The notes under the pieces were generated by a model. The model saw nothing but the letters and a program-made list of their open reading frames with translations. It did not search any database and was not told the origin of the DNA. This document shows positions 1 to 8,158 of a stretch of 52,509 bases of DNA, in pieces. Position 1 is the first letter of the stretch; the number at the start of each line of letters is the position of its first letter. Made by a program: the position numbers and the translations under genes. This DNA is from Lachnospiraceae bacterium UBA6987 (GTDB lineage Bacteria; Bacillota; Clostridia; Lachnospirales; Lachnospiraceae), in NCBI GenBank assembly GCA_002449955.1, contig DJYD01000070.1, positions 548-53,056 on the forward strand, written 5' to 3'.

Positions 1-1
1 G

Positions 2-913
2 CGTACCTTCCATACCGGCGGCGTGGCCGGCGATGATATCACCACCGGTCTTCCCCGTGTCGAGGAACTGTTCGAAGCCCGTAAGCCGAAGGGCGTTGCC
101 ATCATCACCGATATCGCAGGCGAAGTCTTCGTCAAGGATACCAAGGAACGCCGTGACATCACGGTCACCAATCAGGAGACCGGTGCCACCAAGAATTACC
201 AGATCCCGTACAACCTCCGGATCAAGGTAATCAGTGGCGATATGGTCGAAGCCGGCGACGAGCTGACAGAAGGCTCGGTCAACCCGCACGACCTGCTCCG
301 CATCAAGGGCGTCCGCGCGGTACAGGATTACATGCTGCGTGAGGTCCAGAAGGTTTACCATCTGCAGGGCGTCGAAATCAATGACAAGCACATTGAGATC
401 ATTGTCCGTCAGATGATGAAGAAGATTCGTGTGGAGAAATCCGGTGACAGTGATGTCCCTGCCGGCGTAACCATGAATCTGCTCGACTTCAATGACATGA
501 ACCGTGCGCTTATTGCCGCAGAAAAAGAACCTGCGGAAGGCAAACAGATCATGCTCGGCATCACCAAGGCCTCCCTGGCCACGGAATCTTTCCTGTCCGC
601 CGCCTCCTTCCAGGAGACCACGAAGGTCCTGACCGACGCTGCCATCAACGGCCGCATCGATCACCTGATCGGTCTGAAGGAGAACGTGCTGATCGGTAAG
701 CTGATTCCTGCCGGCACCGGCATGAAGCGTTATCAGGAAGTCGGCCTGTCCTCCGATTTCGAAGAGGTCGATCCGGCTGTGACACAGCCCATCCGCGAGA
801 AGAAGCAGGAGATCAGGATCGATGACGACGATGAGGACGACGAGGAAGAAGAGATCGTCGCCGAACCGGAGACCGAAGGTCTGCTGGAAGACGATTACAG
901 CGACAACGAGTAA
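2..913 (+). CDS. rpoC: RNA polymerase beta' subunit, C-terminal part (5' end outside window)
   Basis: The frame is open from base 2 with no start codon, so the gene enters from the left; about 303 C-terminal residues are visible. The stretch GLPRVEELFEARKPKG near the start is the hallmark of the beta' C-terminal region that contributes to the active-site cleft. The segment LIGLKENVLIGKLIPAGTGM near residue 220 is also a conserved RpoC block. The protein ends in a strongly acidic tail rich in Asp and Glu, a common but variable feature of clostridial beta' subunits. Identification is secure. The gene ends just before a strong terminator and so closes its operon; rpoB would be expected upstream, outside the window. 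Confidence 0.98.
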   Translation, partial: RTFHTGGVAGDDITTGLPRVEELFEARKPKGVAIITDIAGEVFVKDTKERRDITVTNQETGATKNYQIPYNLRIKVISGDMVEAGDELTEGSVNPHDLLRIKGVRAVQDYMLREVQKVYHLQGVEINDKHIEIIVRQMMKKIRVEKSGDSDVPAGVTMNLLDFNDMNRALIAAEKEPAEGKQIMLGITKASLATESFLSAASFQETTKVLTDAAINGRIDHLIGLKENVLIGKLIPAGTGMKRYQEVGLSSDFEEVDPAVTQPIREKKQEIRIDDDDEDDEEEEIVAEPETEGLLEDDYSDNE

Positions 914-941
914 AATGATATGAAGGCGAAACTGCCTGAGA

Positions 942-976
942 CAAAAACGGAAGCGGGTTGACCGCTTCCGTTTTTT
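942..976. terminator. Bidirectional rho-independent terminator between rpoC and apbE
   Basis: A 10-bp perfect stem (947-956 with 962-971, loop 957-961) is followed on the plus strand by a run of six T. On the minus strand the same stem is followed by five T. It can therefore end both rpoC (plus) and the convergent apbE (minus). Confidence 0.93.
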
Positions 977-1024
977 GCTGTCTCTGTTGCTTTTCCGGAG
1001 AAGGGGAAAAGAGGAGCATAATTG

Positions 1025-2071
1025 TCAATATACCGTCATATTCTCGGATTTATCGACGAAATATACGGCAATCCCGGTAGAATTTTCCAGAAACGCCCTT
1101 GCTGCCTCTTCACCCATGACGAAGAGGGACGTGCTGAGAATATCGGCTTCGGCGGAGTTTTCTGTCACGACGGTAACTGATTTCAGCCCGCTTTCCGCCG
1201 GCAGGCCGGTCTCCGGATCGAGCAGGTGGTGATAAAGCTTGCCGTCCTTTTCAAAGAAGCGCTGGTAGGAACCGCTGGTGACGGCCGAGGCGTCTTTAAG
1301 CGGAAACGTGGTGAGATATTCGCTGCTTCCAGCCTCCGGTTTCTGCACACCCACGGTATAATCATTGCCGTCCGGTTTTTCCCCGAGGACCAGAATGTTG
1401 CCGCCGAGATTGATGATGGCGCTTTTCACGCCGGATTCAAGCAGCTCCGTCTTCAGGCAGTCTGCAATATATCCCTTCGCCATGCCGCCGAGATCGATCA
1501 CAAGATCCGGATCGTCCACAGTCAGCTGACAGGGATAGGGCGAGGGTGCATCAAGGACCGCGAGGCCGCCGTAGGGCAGGACATGCAGCTTTTCAAAACC
1601 GCAGTGGGAGAGGATCTCTGTCCGCTCTGTCTCTGTCGGAACCGTATGTTCCGCGCCGCTGAAATTGTACAGCTCGAGGAGCCTGCCCAGGGTCGGATCA
1701 AAGGCCCCGCCTGTTTTTTCCGCGTACTCGAGAGCAAGGCTGAGCGCCCGGTACAGCTCAAGAGAGACCGCGACCTTCACCGGGGAGGTTCCTGCAGCCT
1801 TTGCTTCCGCAAGCTTCGCATTCACCTGATACAGCTCGCTCTCCGGATTTGTCCGGCTGAAGATGTTCTCATAGTATTCCAGCCGATCCATCACCTGCGT
1901 TACGGCTTCGGCATCTTTTTTTTCATAATATGTGATGCTGACGACCGTATCAAAGGCAAAGCTGGTGCGGACGATCGGTGAAGTCTTGCCGCAGCCGCTG
2001 ATGCACAGCAGCAAAACCAAGCTGAAAACAGAAAAAATTCGATTATACGATGAAAATAATAGTTTCCTCAT
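1025..2071 (-). CDS. apbE: FAD:protein FMN transferase (ApbE), lipoprotein
   Basis: 348 residues. The N-terminus has a lipoprotein signal: a hydrophobic stretch ending in the lipobox ISGC at about residue 24-27, so the enzyme should sit on the outer face of the membrane. Family motifs are visible: DLGGMAKGY and INLGGN in the middle, and HHLLDPETG plus ADILSTSLFVMG in the C-terminal half, which form the FAD/Mg2+ site. ApbE enzymes transfer FMN from FAD to a threonine of Rnf or Nqr subunits. The gene stands divergently upstream of rnfC, and RnfD and RnfG carry target threonines, so these are the likely substrates (inference from context). A modest AAGG Shine-Dalgarno precedes the ATG. Confidence 0.95.
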   Translation of the reverse strand: MRKLLFSSYNRIFSVFSLVLLLCISGCGKTSPIVRTSFAFDTVVSITYYEKKDAEAVTQVMDRLEYYENIFSRTNPESELYQVNAKLAEAKAAGTSPVKVAVSLELYRALSLALEYAEKTGGAFDPTLGRLLELYNFSGAEHTVPTETERTEILSHCGFEKLHVLPYGGLAVLDAPSPYPCQLTVDDPDLVIDLGGMAKGYIADCLKTELLESGVKSAIINLGGNILVLGEKPDGNDYTVGVQKPEAGSSEYLTTFPLKDASAVTSGSYQRFFEKDGKLYHHLLDPETGLPAESGLKSVTVVTENSAEADILSTSLFVMGEEAARAFLENSTGIAVYFVDKSENMTVY

Positions 2072-2162
2072 AAGATAAACCTTGCAAAATTCCGTTAAAA
2101 AATGTAAAATATTATTTTGTAAAGCGTTCGATTACAGAATGGCTTGCATTATATCCGCATGG

Positions 2163-2200
2163 AGCGGGAGGCATTTCCTGCAGGAAAAGGCTTCCCCGCT
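2163..2200. promoter_or_regulatory. Palindrome/hairpin in the apbE-rnfC intergenic region
   Basis: The 14-bp perfect palindrome TTTCCTGCAGGAAA (2174-2187) is nested in a second inverted repeat, AGCGGGAGGC on the left and GCTTCCCCGCT on the right. It lies about 45 bases before the rnfC start and between the two divergent genes. No T-run follows, so it is not an ordinary terminator. It could be an operator or a leader hairpin. No convincing -35/-10 pair for rnfC was found by eye; TATCAT near 2213 is a possible -10. Confidence 0.45.
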
Positions 2201-2242
2201 TTAGCTTGCTGATATCATAACACAAAACAAGGGAGAAAAACA

Positions 2243-3544
2243 GTGGCGCCCAAATTCTTACGAAGTGTTCATGTTCCGCACAGGAAGAACACAAAAAATT
2301 CCGTTCCACAGCGTTTCTTCGAAGTTAAGTCCGTAACGATCCCGATGTCGATGCACATCGGTGCCCCGGCCAAACCGGTCGTAAAGGTTGGGGATCACGT
2401 CAAGACGGGCCAGCTGATCGGAGAAGCCGGTGGATTTGTATCCGCGCCGATTCATGCGTCCATCTCAGGGACCGTGAAGAAGGTTGACAACATGCTTCTG
2501 TCAAACGGCGGATCCTGCCTGGCAGTCACCATTGAGTCGGATGGTCTGAATGAAAAAGACGAAAATCTGAAGGCTCCGGAACTGACTGATTTTGATTCCT
2601 TTATCCAGGCTGTCCGTGACAGCGGCATTGTAGGCCTCGGCGGTGCAGGCTTCCCGACAAGTGTGAAGCTGAAGGTTGACCCGGCCAAGGTGGACTACAT
2701 CCTGGTAAACGGTGCAGAATGCGAACCGTATATTACCTCGGATACCCATACTATGCGGGACAATCCCCAGAGGATCCGTGCAGGTCTGGATGCATTGAAG
2801 AGATTTTTCCCGAATTCGCAGATCTATATCGGCATAGAGAATAACAAGCCGGAAGCGATTGCGACCATGCGCGAATACACCGATAAGGTGGATAAATGTG
2901 ATGTGATCGAGCTGCCGAGCTCCTACCCGCAGGGCGGTGAAAAGGTGCTGATCTACAACACCACCGGCCGCATCGTTCCGGAGGGCAAGCTCCCGCTCGA
3001 CGTCGGTTGCATCGTGCTGAACGCGACCACGCTCGCCTTCATCGGCAAGTATCTGATGACCGGCGAACCGCTCACTTCGAAGTGCATCACGATCGACGGC
3101 TCCGCGGTGAAGAACCCGCAGAACCTGATCGTTCCGATCGGCACGAAGATCAGCGAGATCGTGGAACACATCGGCGGCCTGAAGTGCGAACCGGCCAAGG
3201 CCCTGTACGGCGGCCCCATGATGGGGACGGCCATCCCGGATCTGGAACAGCCGATTTTGAAGAATACGAACGCCATCCTGATCTTTGATGAAAAGGATGC
3301 GAAGATCCCCGAACCTTCGGCCTGCATCCACTGCGGACGCTGCATCGACACCTGCCCGCTGCACCTGATGCCGACGGAACTCGAACAGGCTTGCCTGAAG
3401 AAGGATCTGAAGAGACTTTCTGCACTGAAGGTCAACCTCTGCATGGAATGCGGCAGCTGTTCCTTCGTCTGCCCTGCCAAGAGGAACCTGGTGGAAAGCC
3501 ATAAGCTTGCGAAACAATATTTACGGGAGGCCGGGATCAAATGA
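2243..3544 (+). CDS. rnfC: Rnf complex subunit RnfC, NADH-binding iron-sulfur protein
   Basis: 433 residues, starting at GTG 9 bases after an AGGGAG Shine-Dalgarno. RnfC is the soluble subunit that exchanges electrons with NAD(H) in the ferredoxin:NAD oxidoreductase, an ion pump. The N-terminal part has the barrel-sandwich domain (VGDHVKTGQLIGEAGG). The middle carries the Complex-I 51-kDa-like nucleotide domain (GLGGAGFPTSVKL, NGAECEPY). The C-terminus has two 4Fe-4S motifs, CIHCGRCIDTCP and CMECGSCSFVCP. It is the first gene of rnfCDGEAB and overlaps rnfD by four bases, which suggests translational coupling. Confidence 0.97.
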   Translation: MAPKFLRSVHVPHRKNTKNSVPQRFFEVKSVTIPMSMHIGAPAKPVVKVGDHVKTGQLIGEAGGFVSAPIHASISGTVKKVDNMLLSNGGSCLAVTIESDGLNEKDENLKAPELTDFDSFIQAVRDSGIVGLGGAGFPTSVKLKVDPAKVDYILVNGAECEPYITSDTHTMRDNPQRIRAGLDALKRFFPNSQIYIGIENNKPEAIATMREYTDKVDKCDVIELPSSYPQGGEKVLIYNTTGRIVPEGKLPLDVGCIVLNATTLAFIGKYLMTGEPLTSKCITIDGSAVKNPQNLIVPIGTKISEIVEHIGGLKCEPAKALYGGPMMGTAIPDLEQPILKNTNAILIFDEKDAKIPEPSACIHCGRCIDTCPLHLMPTELEQACLKKDLKRLSALKVNLCMECGSCSFVCPAKRNLVESHKLAKQYLREAGIK

Positions 3545-4476
3545 GTAAAATGAATCTTAGCGTATCCCCTCACATCCGGAGCACGCGTACGACCCAGAAC
3601 ATCATGCTCGATGTCATCATCGCGTTAGTTCCGGCTCTGATCGCATCCGTTGTGCTTTACGGTATTCGCGCCCTGCTGCTGACCCTGATCTCTTCCGGTG
3701 CCTGCGTGCTGTTCGAATACCTCTATGAAAAAATGATGAAGCGCCCGGTCACCGTCTCGGATCTGTCCGCAGTGGTCACCGGCATGTTAGTCGCCTTCAA
3801 CGTGCCCGTGAGCATGCCCATCTGGATGCTGCTCGTGGGTGACCTTGCGGCCATCGTTTTAGCCAAGCAGCTGTTCGGCGGCATGGGCTGCAACTTCATG
3901 AACCCGGCGCTCGTCGGCCGTATCGTGATGATGTTCTCCTTCACCACCGCCATTACCACCTATACCGGTTCGACCGGTCTTGTGGATGCGGCGACCACGG
4001 CGACGCCCCTTGCCGATCCGGCTTCCTACGGCTTCGTAAAGCTCCTGCTCGGCAACCACGGCGGCGTTATCGGTGAATCCTGCGCGGCGGCTCTGATCCT
4101 CGGCGGCATTTACCTCTGCGTGCGGAAGGTCATCAAGCCCATCATCCCGCTCGTCTACATCGGTGCGACCATCCTCTTTACCTGGCTCTTCGGCGGCGCG
4201 GCTCCTCTGGAATCCGCCTTTGCCGGCGGCCTGATGCTCGGCGCCATCTACATGGCCACCGACTACGTCACCAGCCCCATTACCGATAAGGGCAAGGTCA
4301 TCTTCGGTATTTTCCTGGGCCTCATCACCTCCGTGATCCGTGTCTTCGGCAACTACGCGGAGGGCGTGACCTTCGCCATCATTCTGGGCAACATCCTAGT
4401 CCCGTACATCAATGAGCTGTCCGAGACCAAGCCGATCGGTGCTGTCCAGCCCGAAAAGAAAAAGAAGGAGGCCTGA
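3541..4476 (+). CDS. rnfD: Rnf complex membrane subunit RnfD
   Basis: 311 residues with many hydrophobic membrane segments. RnfD is an integral membrane subunit that carries a covalent FMN on a threonine. The motif TTATPLA near residue 155 corresponds to the flavinylation site, normally SGAT-like, so the glycine of the usual motif appears to be threonine here. A second conserved block is YMATDYVTSP in the C-terminal third. The start ATG overlaps the rnfC stop (ATGA). The C-terminus is Lys-rich. FMN attachment would depend on the divergent apbE. Confidence 0.95.
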   Translation: MSKMNLSVSPHIRSTRTTQNIMLDVIIALVPALIASVVLYGIRALLLTLISSGACVLFEYLYEKMMKRPVTVSDLSAVVTGMLVAFNVPVSMPIWMLLVGDLAAIVLAKQLFGGMGCNFMNPALVGRIVMMFSFTTAITTYTGSTGLVDAATTATPLADPASYGFVKLLLGNHGGVIGESCAAALILGGIYLCVRKVIKPIIPLVYIGATILFTWLFGGAAPLESAFAGGLMLGAIYMATDYVTSPITDKGKVIFGIFLGLITSVIRVFGNYAEGVTFAIILGNILVPYINELSETKPIGAVQPEKKKKEA

Positions 4477-4477
4477 C

Positions 4478-5008
4478 ATGAGCAAAAAAGGTAATGTTTG
4501 GGAAGACTTCTTGAAACCGGTCGTCGTGCTTGTCTGCATCGCCCTTGCGGCAGGCGTGCTGCTTGGCTTTGTGAACAGCAAGACCGAACCGATCATCGAA
4601 GAAAACGCGCGGATCAAAGCGGAGCAGACCCGCTCGGCCGTGCTCTCCGGAGCGAAGGGCTTCGAAGAGATCAAGTGCGATACCGCAGCACTCGACATCG
4701 ACAGTGCTTATAAGGAAACCTCCGGCCTCGGCTACGTCATCACCTCCTCCCACAAGGGCTACGGCGGCGATGTGGCGGTCACGGTCGGTCTGGACAAAGA
4801 CGGCAAGGTGGTCGGCATTTCGGCTGACGTCAAGACCGAAACGCAGGGCGTCGGCTCCAAAGCCGGCGAAGCGAAGTATCTGGATCGGTTCCTGGGACTT
4901 ACCGGGGATTCGAATTCCGTCGATACCCTGACCGGCGCCACCTATACCAGCACCGCGGTCAAGAAGGGCGTGAACGCCGCTCTTACCGCGTATGAGAAGA
5001 TCAAATAA
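4478..5008 (+). CDS. rnfG: Rnf complex FMN-bearing subunit RnfG
   Basis: 176 residues from ATG 4478, preceded by an AAGGAGG Shine-Dalgarno inside the end of rnfD; a start further upstream at 4412 lacks such a site. One N-terminal membrane anchor (about residues 13-31) is followed by an extracytoplasmic FMN-binding domain. The motif DTLTGATYTS near residue 150 is the classical S/TGAT-type flavinylation site, where FMN is joined to threonine through phosphate. It lies between rnfD and rnfE in the order usual for Clostridia (C-D-G-E-A-B). Confidence 0.96.
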   Translation: MSKKGNVWEDFLKPVVVLVCIALAAGVLLGFVNSKTEPIIEENARIKAEQTRSAVLSGAKGFEEIKCDTAALDIDSAYKETSGLGYVITSSHKGYGGDVAVTVGLDKDGKVVGISADVKTETQGVGSKAGEAKYLDRFLGLTGDSNSVDTLTGATYTSTAVKKGVNAALTAYEKIK

Positions 5009-5022
5009 GGAGGGGAAGAGAG

Positions 5023-5739
5023 ATGAAAAAGACTAAATGGCAGATCTTTATCAACGGCGTCTTCAAAGAAAACCCCGTCCTGATCCTTTTGCTTGGCTGC
5101 TGTTCGGTGCTCGCGATCTCCGTCACCGTCAAGGGCGCGCTCGGCATGGGCGTGGCGCTGACCTTCGTTCTGGTCGGCTCCAACATCGTTATCTCGCTGC
5201 TGCGCAAGGTCATTCCGGACAAGGTCCGCATCCCTTGCTTCATCGTGGTCATCGCGACCTTCGTTACGCTCGTGGAAATGGTCGTGGAAGCCTTCCTGCC
5301 CGACCTGTATGACGCCCTCGGCATCTTCCTCGCGCTGATCGTCGTCAACTGCATCGTGCTTGGCCGTGCGGAAATGTTTGCCAGCAAGAACGGCGTCGTC
5401 GATTCGATGCTGGACGGCCTCGGCATGGGCCTCGGCTACACCGTCGTTATCGTGGGCATCGCCGTTGTCCGTGAGCTGCTCGGCTCCGGCACCCTCTTCG
5501 GCGTCCGCATCATCCCCGAAGGCTACCAGATTGGCATCATCACCCAGACGCCCGGCGGCTTCATGATGTTTGGCTTCGCCATGGCGCTGCTGATCTACTG
5601 CCTCGGCAAGAAGGGCAAGAAGTTCGATCCGCGCATCGGCTGCGACGGCAAGTGCGGAAACTGCGCTCTTGGCTGCGAGAATGCCATTACGGATATCGTC
5701 CCCGAGGACGCCAAAGAAACCGTTAAGGAGGCGAAGTAA
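5023..5739 (+). CDS. rnfE: Rnf complex membrane subunit RnfE with Cys-rich tail
   Basis: 238 residues; AGGAGGGG lies 14 bases upstream of the ATG. RnfE is a six-helix membrane subunit homologous to RnfA; together they form the core thought to hold an intramembrane iron-sulfur centre. Family blocks seen are NPVLILLLGCCSVLA and NCIVLGRAEMFASKNG. The C-terminus is longer than in the shortest family members and carries a cysteine cluster, CDGKCGNCALGC at about residues 207-218, followed by an acidic and lysine-rich end. The role of that cluster is unknown. Confidence 0.95.
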   Translation: MKKTKWQIFINGVFKENPVLILLLGCCSVLAISVTVKGALGMGVALTFVLVGSNIVISLLRKVIPDKVRIPCFIVVIATFVTLVEMVVEAFLPDLYDALGIFLALIVVNCIVLGRAEMFASKNGVVDSMLDGLGMGLGYTVVIVGIAVVRELLGSGTLFGVRIIPEGYQIGIITQTPGGFMMFGFAMALLIYCLGKKGKKFDPRIGCDGKCGNCALGCENAITDIVPEDAKETVKEAK

Positions 5740-5741
5740 TC

Positions 5742-6341
5742 ATGAGTGATGCTGCAAAACTCTTACTGATCGCGTTCTCCATGATCTTCACGGAGAACTA
5801 CGTGCTGGTGCAGTTCATCGCCATCTGCCCCTTCCTGGGCGTTTCGAAGAACTTTGATTCCTGCATCGGCATGAGCGGCGCCGTCATCTTCGTTATGACG
5901 CTTGCCTCTGCCGTGACCTGGACCATCTATCACTTCCTGCTGGATCCGTTCGGACTGACCTACCTGCAGACCATCGTTTTCATCCTGGTCATTGCGGCGC
6001 TCGTGCAGTTCGTTGAGATCGTGTTAAAGAAGTATATCAAGCCCCTGTACAAGGCGCTTGGCATTTACCTGCCCCTGATCACCACCAACTGCGCGGTGCT
6101 CGCCGTCACTATCCTGAACATCGATGAAAACTATAATTTCCTCGAATCCTGCGTTGACGGTGCGACCGCCGGCATCGGCTTCGGCCTGGCGCTGATCCTG
6201 TTCTGCGGCGTGCGTAAAGCGCTTGAGCGCGCGAAGCCTCCGAAATGTTTCGAAGGCCTTCCCATCACTCTGGTTGCCGCTGCCCTTACCAGCATGACCT
6301 TCATGGGCTTTGCCGGTATCGCCGACAATCTGTTCCATTAA
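5742..6341 (+). CDS. rnfA: Rnf complex membrane subunit RnfA
   Basis: 199 residues, all hydrophobic helices, starting 2 bases after rnfE with the Shine-Dalgarno AAGGAGG inside the rnfE 3' end. Conserved blocks include FTENYVLVQFIAICPFLGVS near the N-terminus and LPLITTNCAVL in the middle; each has a cysteine thought to ligate the intramembrane Fe-S centre shared with RnfE. Length is normal for the family. Part of the Rnf ion-translocating ferredoxin:NAD+ oxidoreductase. Confidence 0.96.
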   Translation: MSDAAKLLLIAFSMIFTENYVLVQFIAICPFLGVSKNFDSCIGMSGAVIFVMTLASAVTWTIYHFLLDPFGLTYLQTIVFILVIAALVQFVEIVLKKYIKPLYKALGIYLPLITTNCAVLAVTILNIDENYNFLESCVDGATAGIGFGLALILFCGVRKALERAKPPKCFEGLPITLVAAALTSMTFMGFAGIADNLFH

Positions 6342-6353
6342 GGAGGACTGAGC

Positions 6354-7139
6354 ATGAATCCGGTTTTAGTTGCAGTATTGGTACTGGGCGGTGTCGGACT
6401 TGTCTGCGCAGCGCTTCTGGTGGTAGCATCCAAGTTTATGGCTGTTCCGGTGGATGAGCGCTTCCCGAAGATCAGGGAATGCCTCCCCGGCGCGAACTGC
6501 GGCGGCTGCGGCTATGCGGGCTGCGACGGTTACGCGAATGCCCTCGTGGACGGAACGGAAGAGAAAATCAATAAGTGTGTGGCCGGCGGCGCGGCTGTTG
6601 TGGAAGCGCTGGCGAAGGCGACCGGCAAGGAAGCCGAAGCGATTGAAGCGAAGGTCGCCTACGTGCACTGCAAGGGCGACTGCGAAGCCACACAGAAGAA
6701 GGCCGAATACAACGGCACAAAGACCTGCAAGGCCTCGAAGCTCCTGTTCGGCGGCGAAGGCGCCTGCACCTTCGGCTGCCTTGGCTACGGCGACTGCGCG
6801 GCTATCTGCCCCGAACACGCGATCAACGTGATCAACGGCGTCGCCCATGTGAACGGCGCGCGCTGCATCGCCTGCGGACAGTGCGTTGGCGTGTGCCCGC
6901 AGAAGATCATTTCCCTGATCCCCGCGGATGCGGCGGTGAAGGTGACCTGCTCCAATAAGGACAAGGGCCCGGCTGTCATGAAGGTCTGCAAGGCCGGCTG
7001 CATCGGCTGCGGTCTCTGCATGCGGAACTGCCCTGCCGAAGCCGTCAAGGTGGAAAACAACCTGGCGACCATCGATTATTCGAAGTGTATCGGCTGCGGC
7101 AAGTGCAAGGAAGTCTGCCCGAAGAAGTGCATTCTTTGA
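6354..7139 (+). CDS. rnfB: Rnf complex electron-input subunit RnfB, polyferredoxin
   Basis: 261 residues with an N-terminal membrane anchor (about 3-28). The motif CLPGANCGGCGYAGC near residue 43-57 is the family-specific 4Fe-4S site. It is followed by several ferredoxin motifs: GDCAAICP, CIACGQCVGVCP, CIGCGLCMRNCP and CIGCGKCKEVCP. RnfB takes electrons from reduced ferredoxin and passes them into the membrane part. It is the last classical rnf gene, and its stop shares a base with the next start (TGATG). Confidence 0.97.
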   Translation: MNPVLVAVLVLGGVGLVCAALLVVASKFMAVPVDERFPKIRECLPGANCGGCGYAGCDGYANALVDGTEEKINKCVAGGAAVVEALAKATGKEAEAIEAKVAYVHCKGDCEATQKKAEYNGTKTCKASKLLFGGEGACTFGCLGYGDCAAICPEHAINVINGVAHVNGARCIACGQCVGVCPQKIISLIPADAAVKVTCSNKDKGPAVMKVCKAGCIGCGLCMRNCPAEAVKVENNLATIDYSKCIGCGKCKEVCPKKCIL

Positions 7140-7543
7140 TGAATTTTCTTAAGGAGTATCGAAAGGATCTGATCCTGATCCTCGGTCTGCTGATAGGCGC
7201 GGGGCTTATCGCGGGGGTTTTTGCCCTCGCGAAAAAGCCCGGCGCCTATGTTCGTGTGGAGCAAGGCGGAAAACTCCTGGCGATCTATGCCCTGAACGAA
7301 GACAGAAGAGAAGTCTTTCCGTTTGCCGAAGGCGGTGATGCCTTGGGAGAAGCTTCAAAAGATGCCGGAAACGTTTTGGTGATCGAGCACGGCGCGGTGC
7401 ATATGGAGGAAGCCTCCTGCCCGGACAAGCTTTGCGTCAGGCAGGGGGAAAAGAGCAAGATCGGCGAGACCATTGTCTGCCTGCCGCACAGGCTGGTGGT
7501 GACGGTCATCAGTGCGCAGGAAGCGGAGGAGTTACAGCCATGA
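7139..7543 (+). CDS. NusG domain II-containing membrane-anchored protein
   Basis: 134 residues from ATG 7139, which overlaps the rnfB stop. One N-terminal membrane segment (about residues 11-28) is followed by a small soluble domain of the NusG_II family, with the typical CPDKLCVRQG and TIVCLPHRLVV near the end. Such proteins repeatedly occur directly after rnf genes in Clostridia, usually together with a Gx transporter and ApbE. Their role is not established. The two conserved cysteines (CPDKLC) and an outside-facing domain could suit metal or thiol chemistry, but that is speculation. Confidence 0.85.
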   Translation: MNFLKEYRKDLILILGLLIGAGLIAGVFALAKKPGAYVRVEQGGKLLAIYALNEDRREVFPFAEGGDALGEASKDAGNVLVIEHGAVHMEEASCPDKLCVRQGEKSKIGETIVCLPHRLVVTVISAQEAEELQP

Positions 7544-8028
7544 AAGCCCGAAAACTTGTGACCGAAGCCATGCTTTGCGGTCTTGCGCTTATTCTTTCCT
7601 ATGTGGAATCCCTTTTCCCTCTGGCTGTGTCCATTCCCGGAATCAAGATGGGGCTGCCGAACCTCGTGATCGTTTTTGCCCTGTACCGGATGGGCGCGGG
7701 AAGCGCACTCCGTATTTCCCTCGTCCGGGTGGTGCTTGTGGCACTGCTTTTCGGAAACATCTACAGCTTCCTGTATTCGGCTGCGGGGGCTTTACTGAGC
7801 TTCGGCCTGATGACGCTTCTGAAGAAAGCGGGCATCCTGCACACGGCGGGCGTTTCCGTCGCGGGAGCTGTCATGCATAATACCGCGCAGATCGGCGTGG
7901 CGGTCCTGATCCTGGAGACAAGCGAAATCATTTATTATCTCCCGGCTTTGATCATTTCCGCCGTGATCACCGGTATCTTGATCGGTCTTGTCTCCGCGAT
8001 TTTAATCGAAAGGATCCCTCGCTTCTGA
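7540..8028 (+). CDS. Gx transporter family membrane protein (Hpre_diP_synt_I)
   Basis: 162 residues from ATG 7540, overlapping the previous gene by four bases (ATGA). The protein is nearly all membrane helices and carries IPGIKMGLPNLVIVFALY, typical of the family once named heptaprenyl diphosphate synthase component I. The fold resembles ECF S-components such as riboflavin transporters. Its location at the end of an rnf/NusG-II operon is conserved in Clostridia. A flavin- or quinone-related substrate fits the context but is inference; the old enzyme name is probably misleading. Confidence 0.82.
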   Translation: MKARKLVTEAMLCGLALILSYVESLFPLAVSIPGIKMGLPNLVIVFALYRMGAGSALRISLVRVVLVALLFGNIYSFLYSAAGALLSFGLMTLLKKAGILHTAGVSVAGAVMHNTAQIGVAVLILETSEIIYYLPALIISAVITGILIGLVSAILIERIPRF

Positions 8029-8072
8029 GGGCGGAAACCCTATAGCATCTGATGCCCGGGGCCCTCTTGCGA

Positions 8073-8101
8073 TTGACAGAACATGCTTTCCGCGCTATGA
8101 T
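8073..8101 (+). promoter_or_regulatory. Strong sigma-A promoter for the ecf-truA operon
   Basis: -35 TTGACA (8073-8078), a 17-base spacer, and -10 TATGAT (8096-8101): a near-consensus housekeeping promoter. The leader of about 50 bases contains a small GCCCTCAGGGC hairpin before the Shine-Dalgarno AAGGAAGGGAG. Confidence 0.9.
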
Positions 8102-8158
8102 TAGCGCACATGCGCAGCGCGCAGAACAGCCCTCAGGGCATAAGGAAGGGAGCACATC

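Noticed and set aside
1226..1981. Long open frame on the plus strand opposite apbE
   Set aside because: It is antisense to a clear ApbE protein, lacks a ribosome site and shows no family motifs.
7540..8028. Heptaprenyl diphosphate synthase component I as the enzymatic function
   Set aside because: The protein is almost entirely membrane helices and resembles ECF S-components; the old family name does not fit.
8027..8070. Terminator of the rnf operon after the Gx transporter gene
   Set aside because: GAGGGC/GCCCTC can pair only across a loop of about 28 bases with a small inner hairpin and no real T-run; too weak to list.
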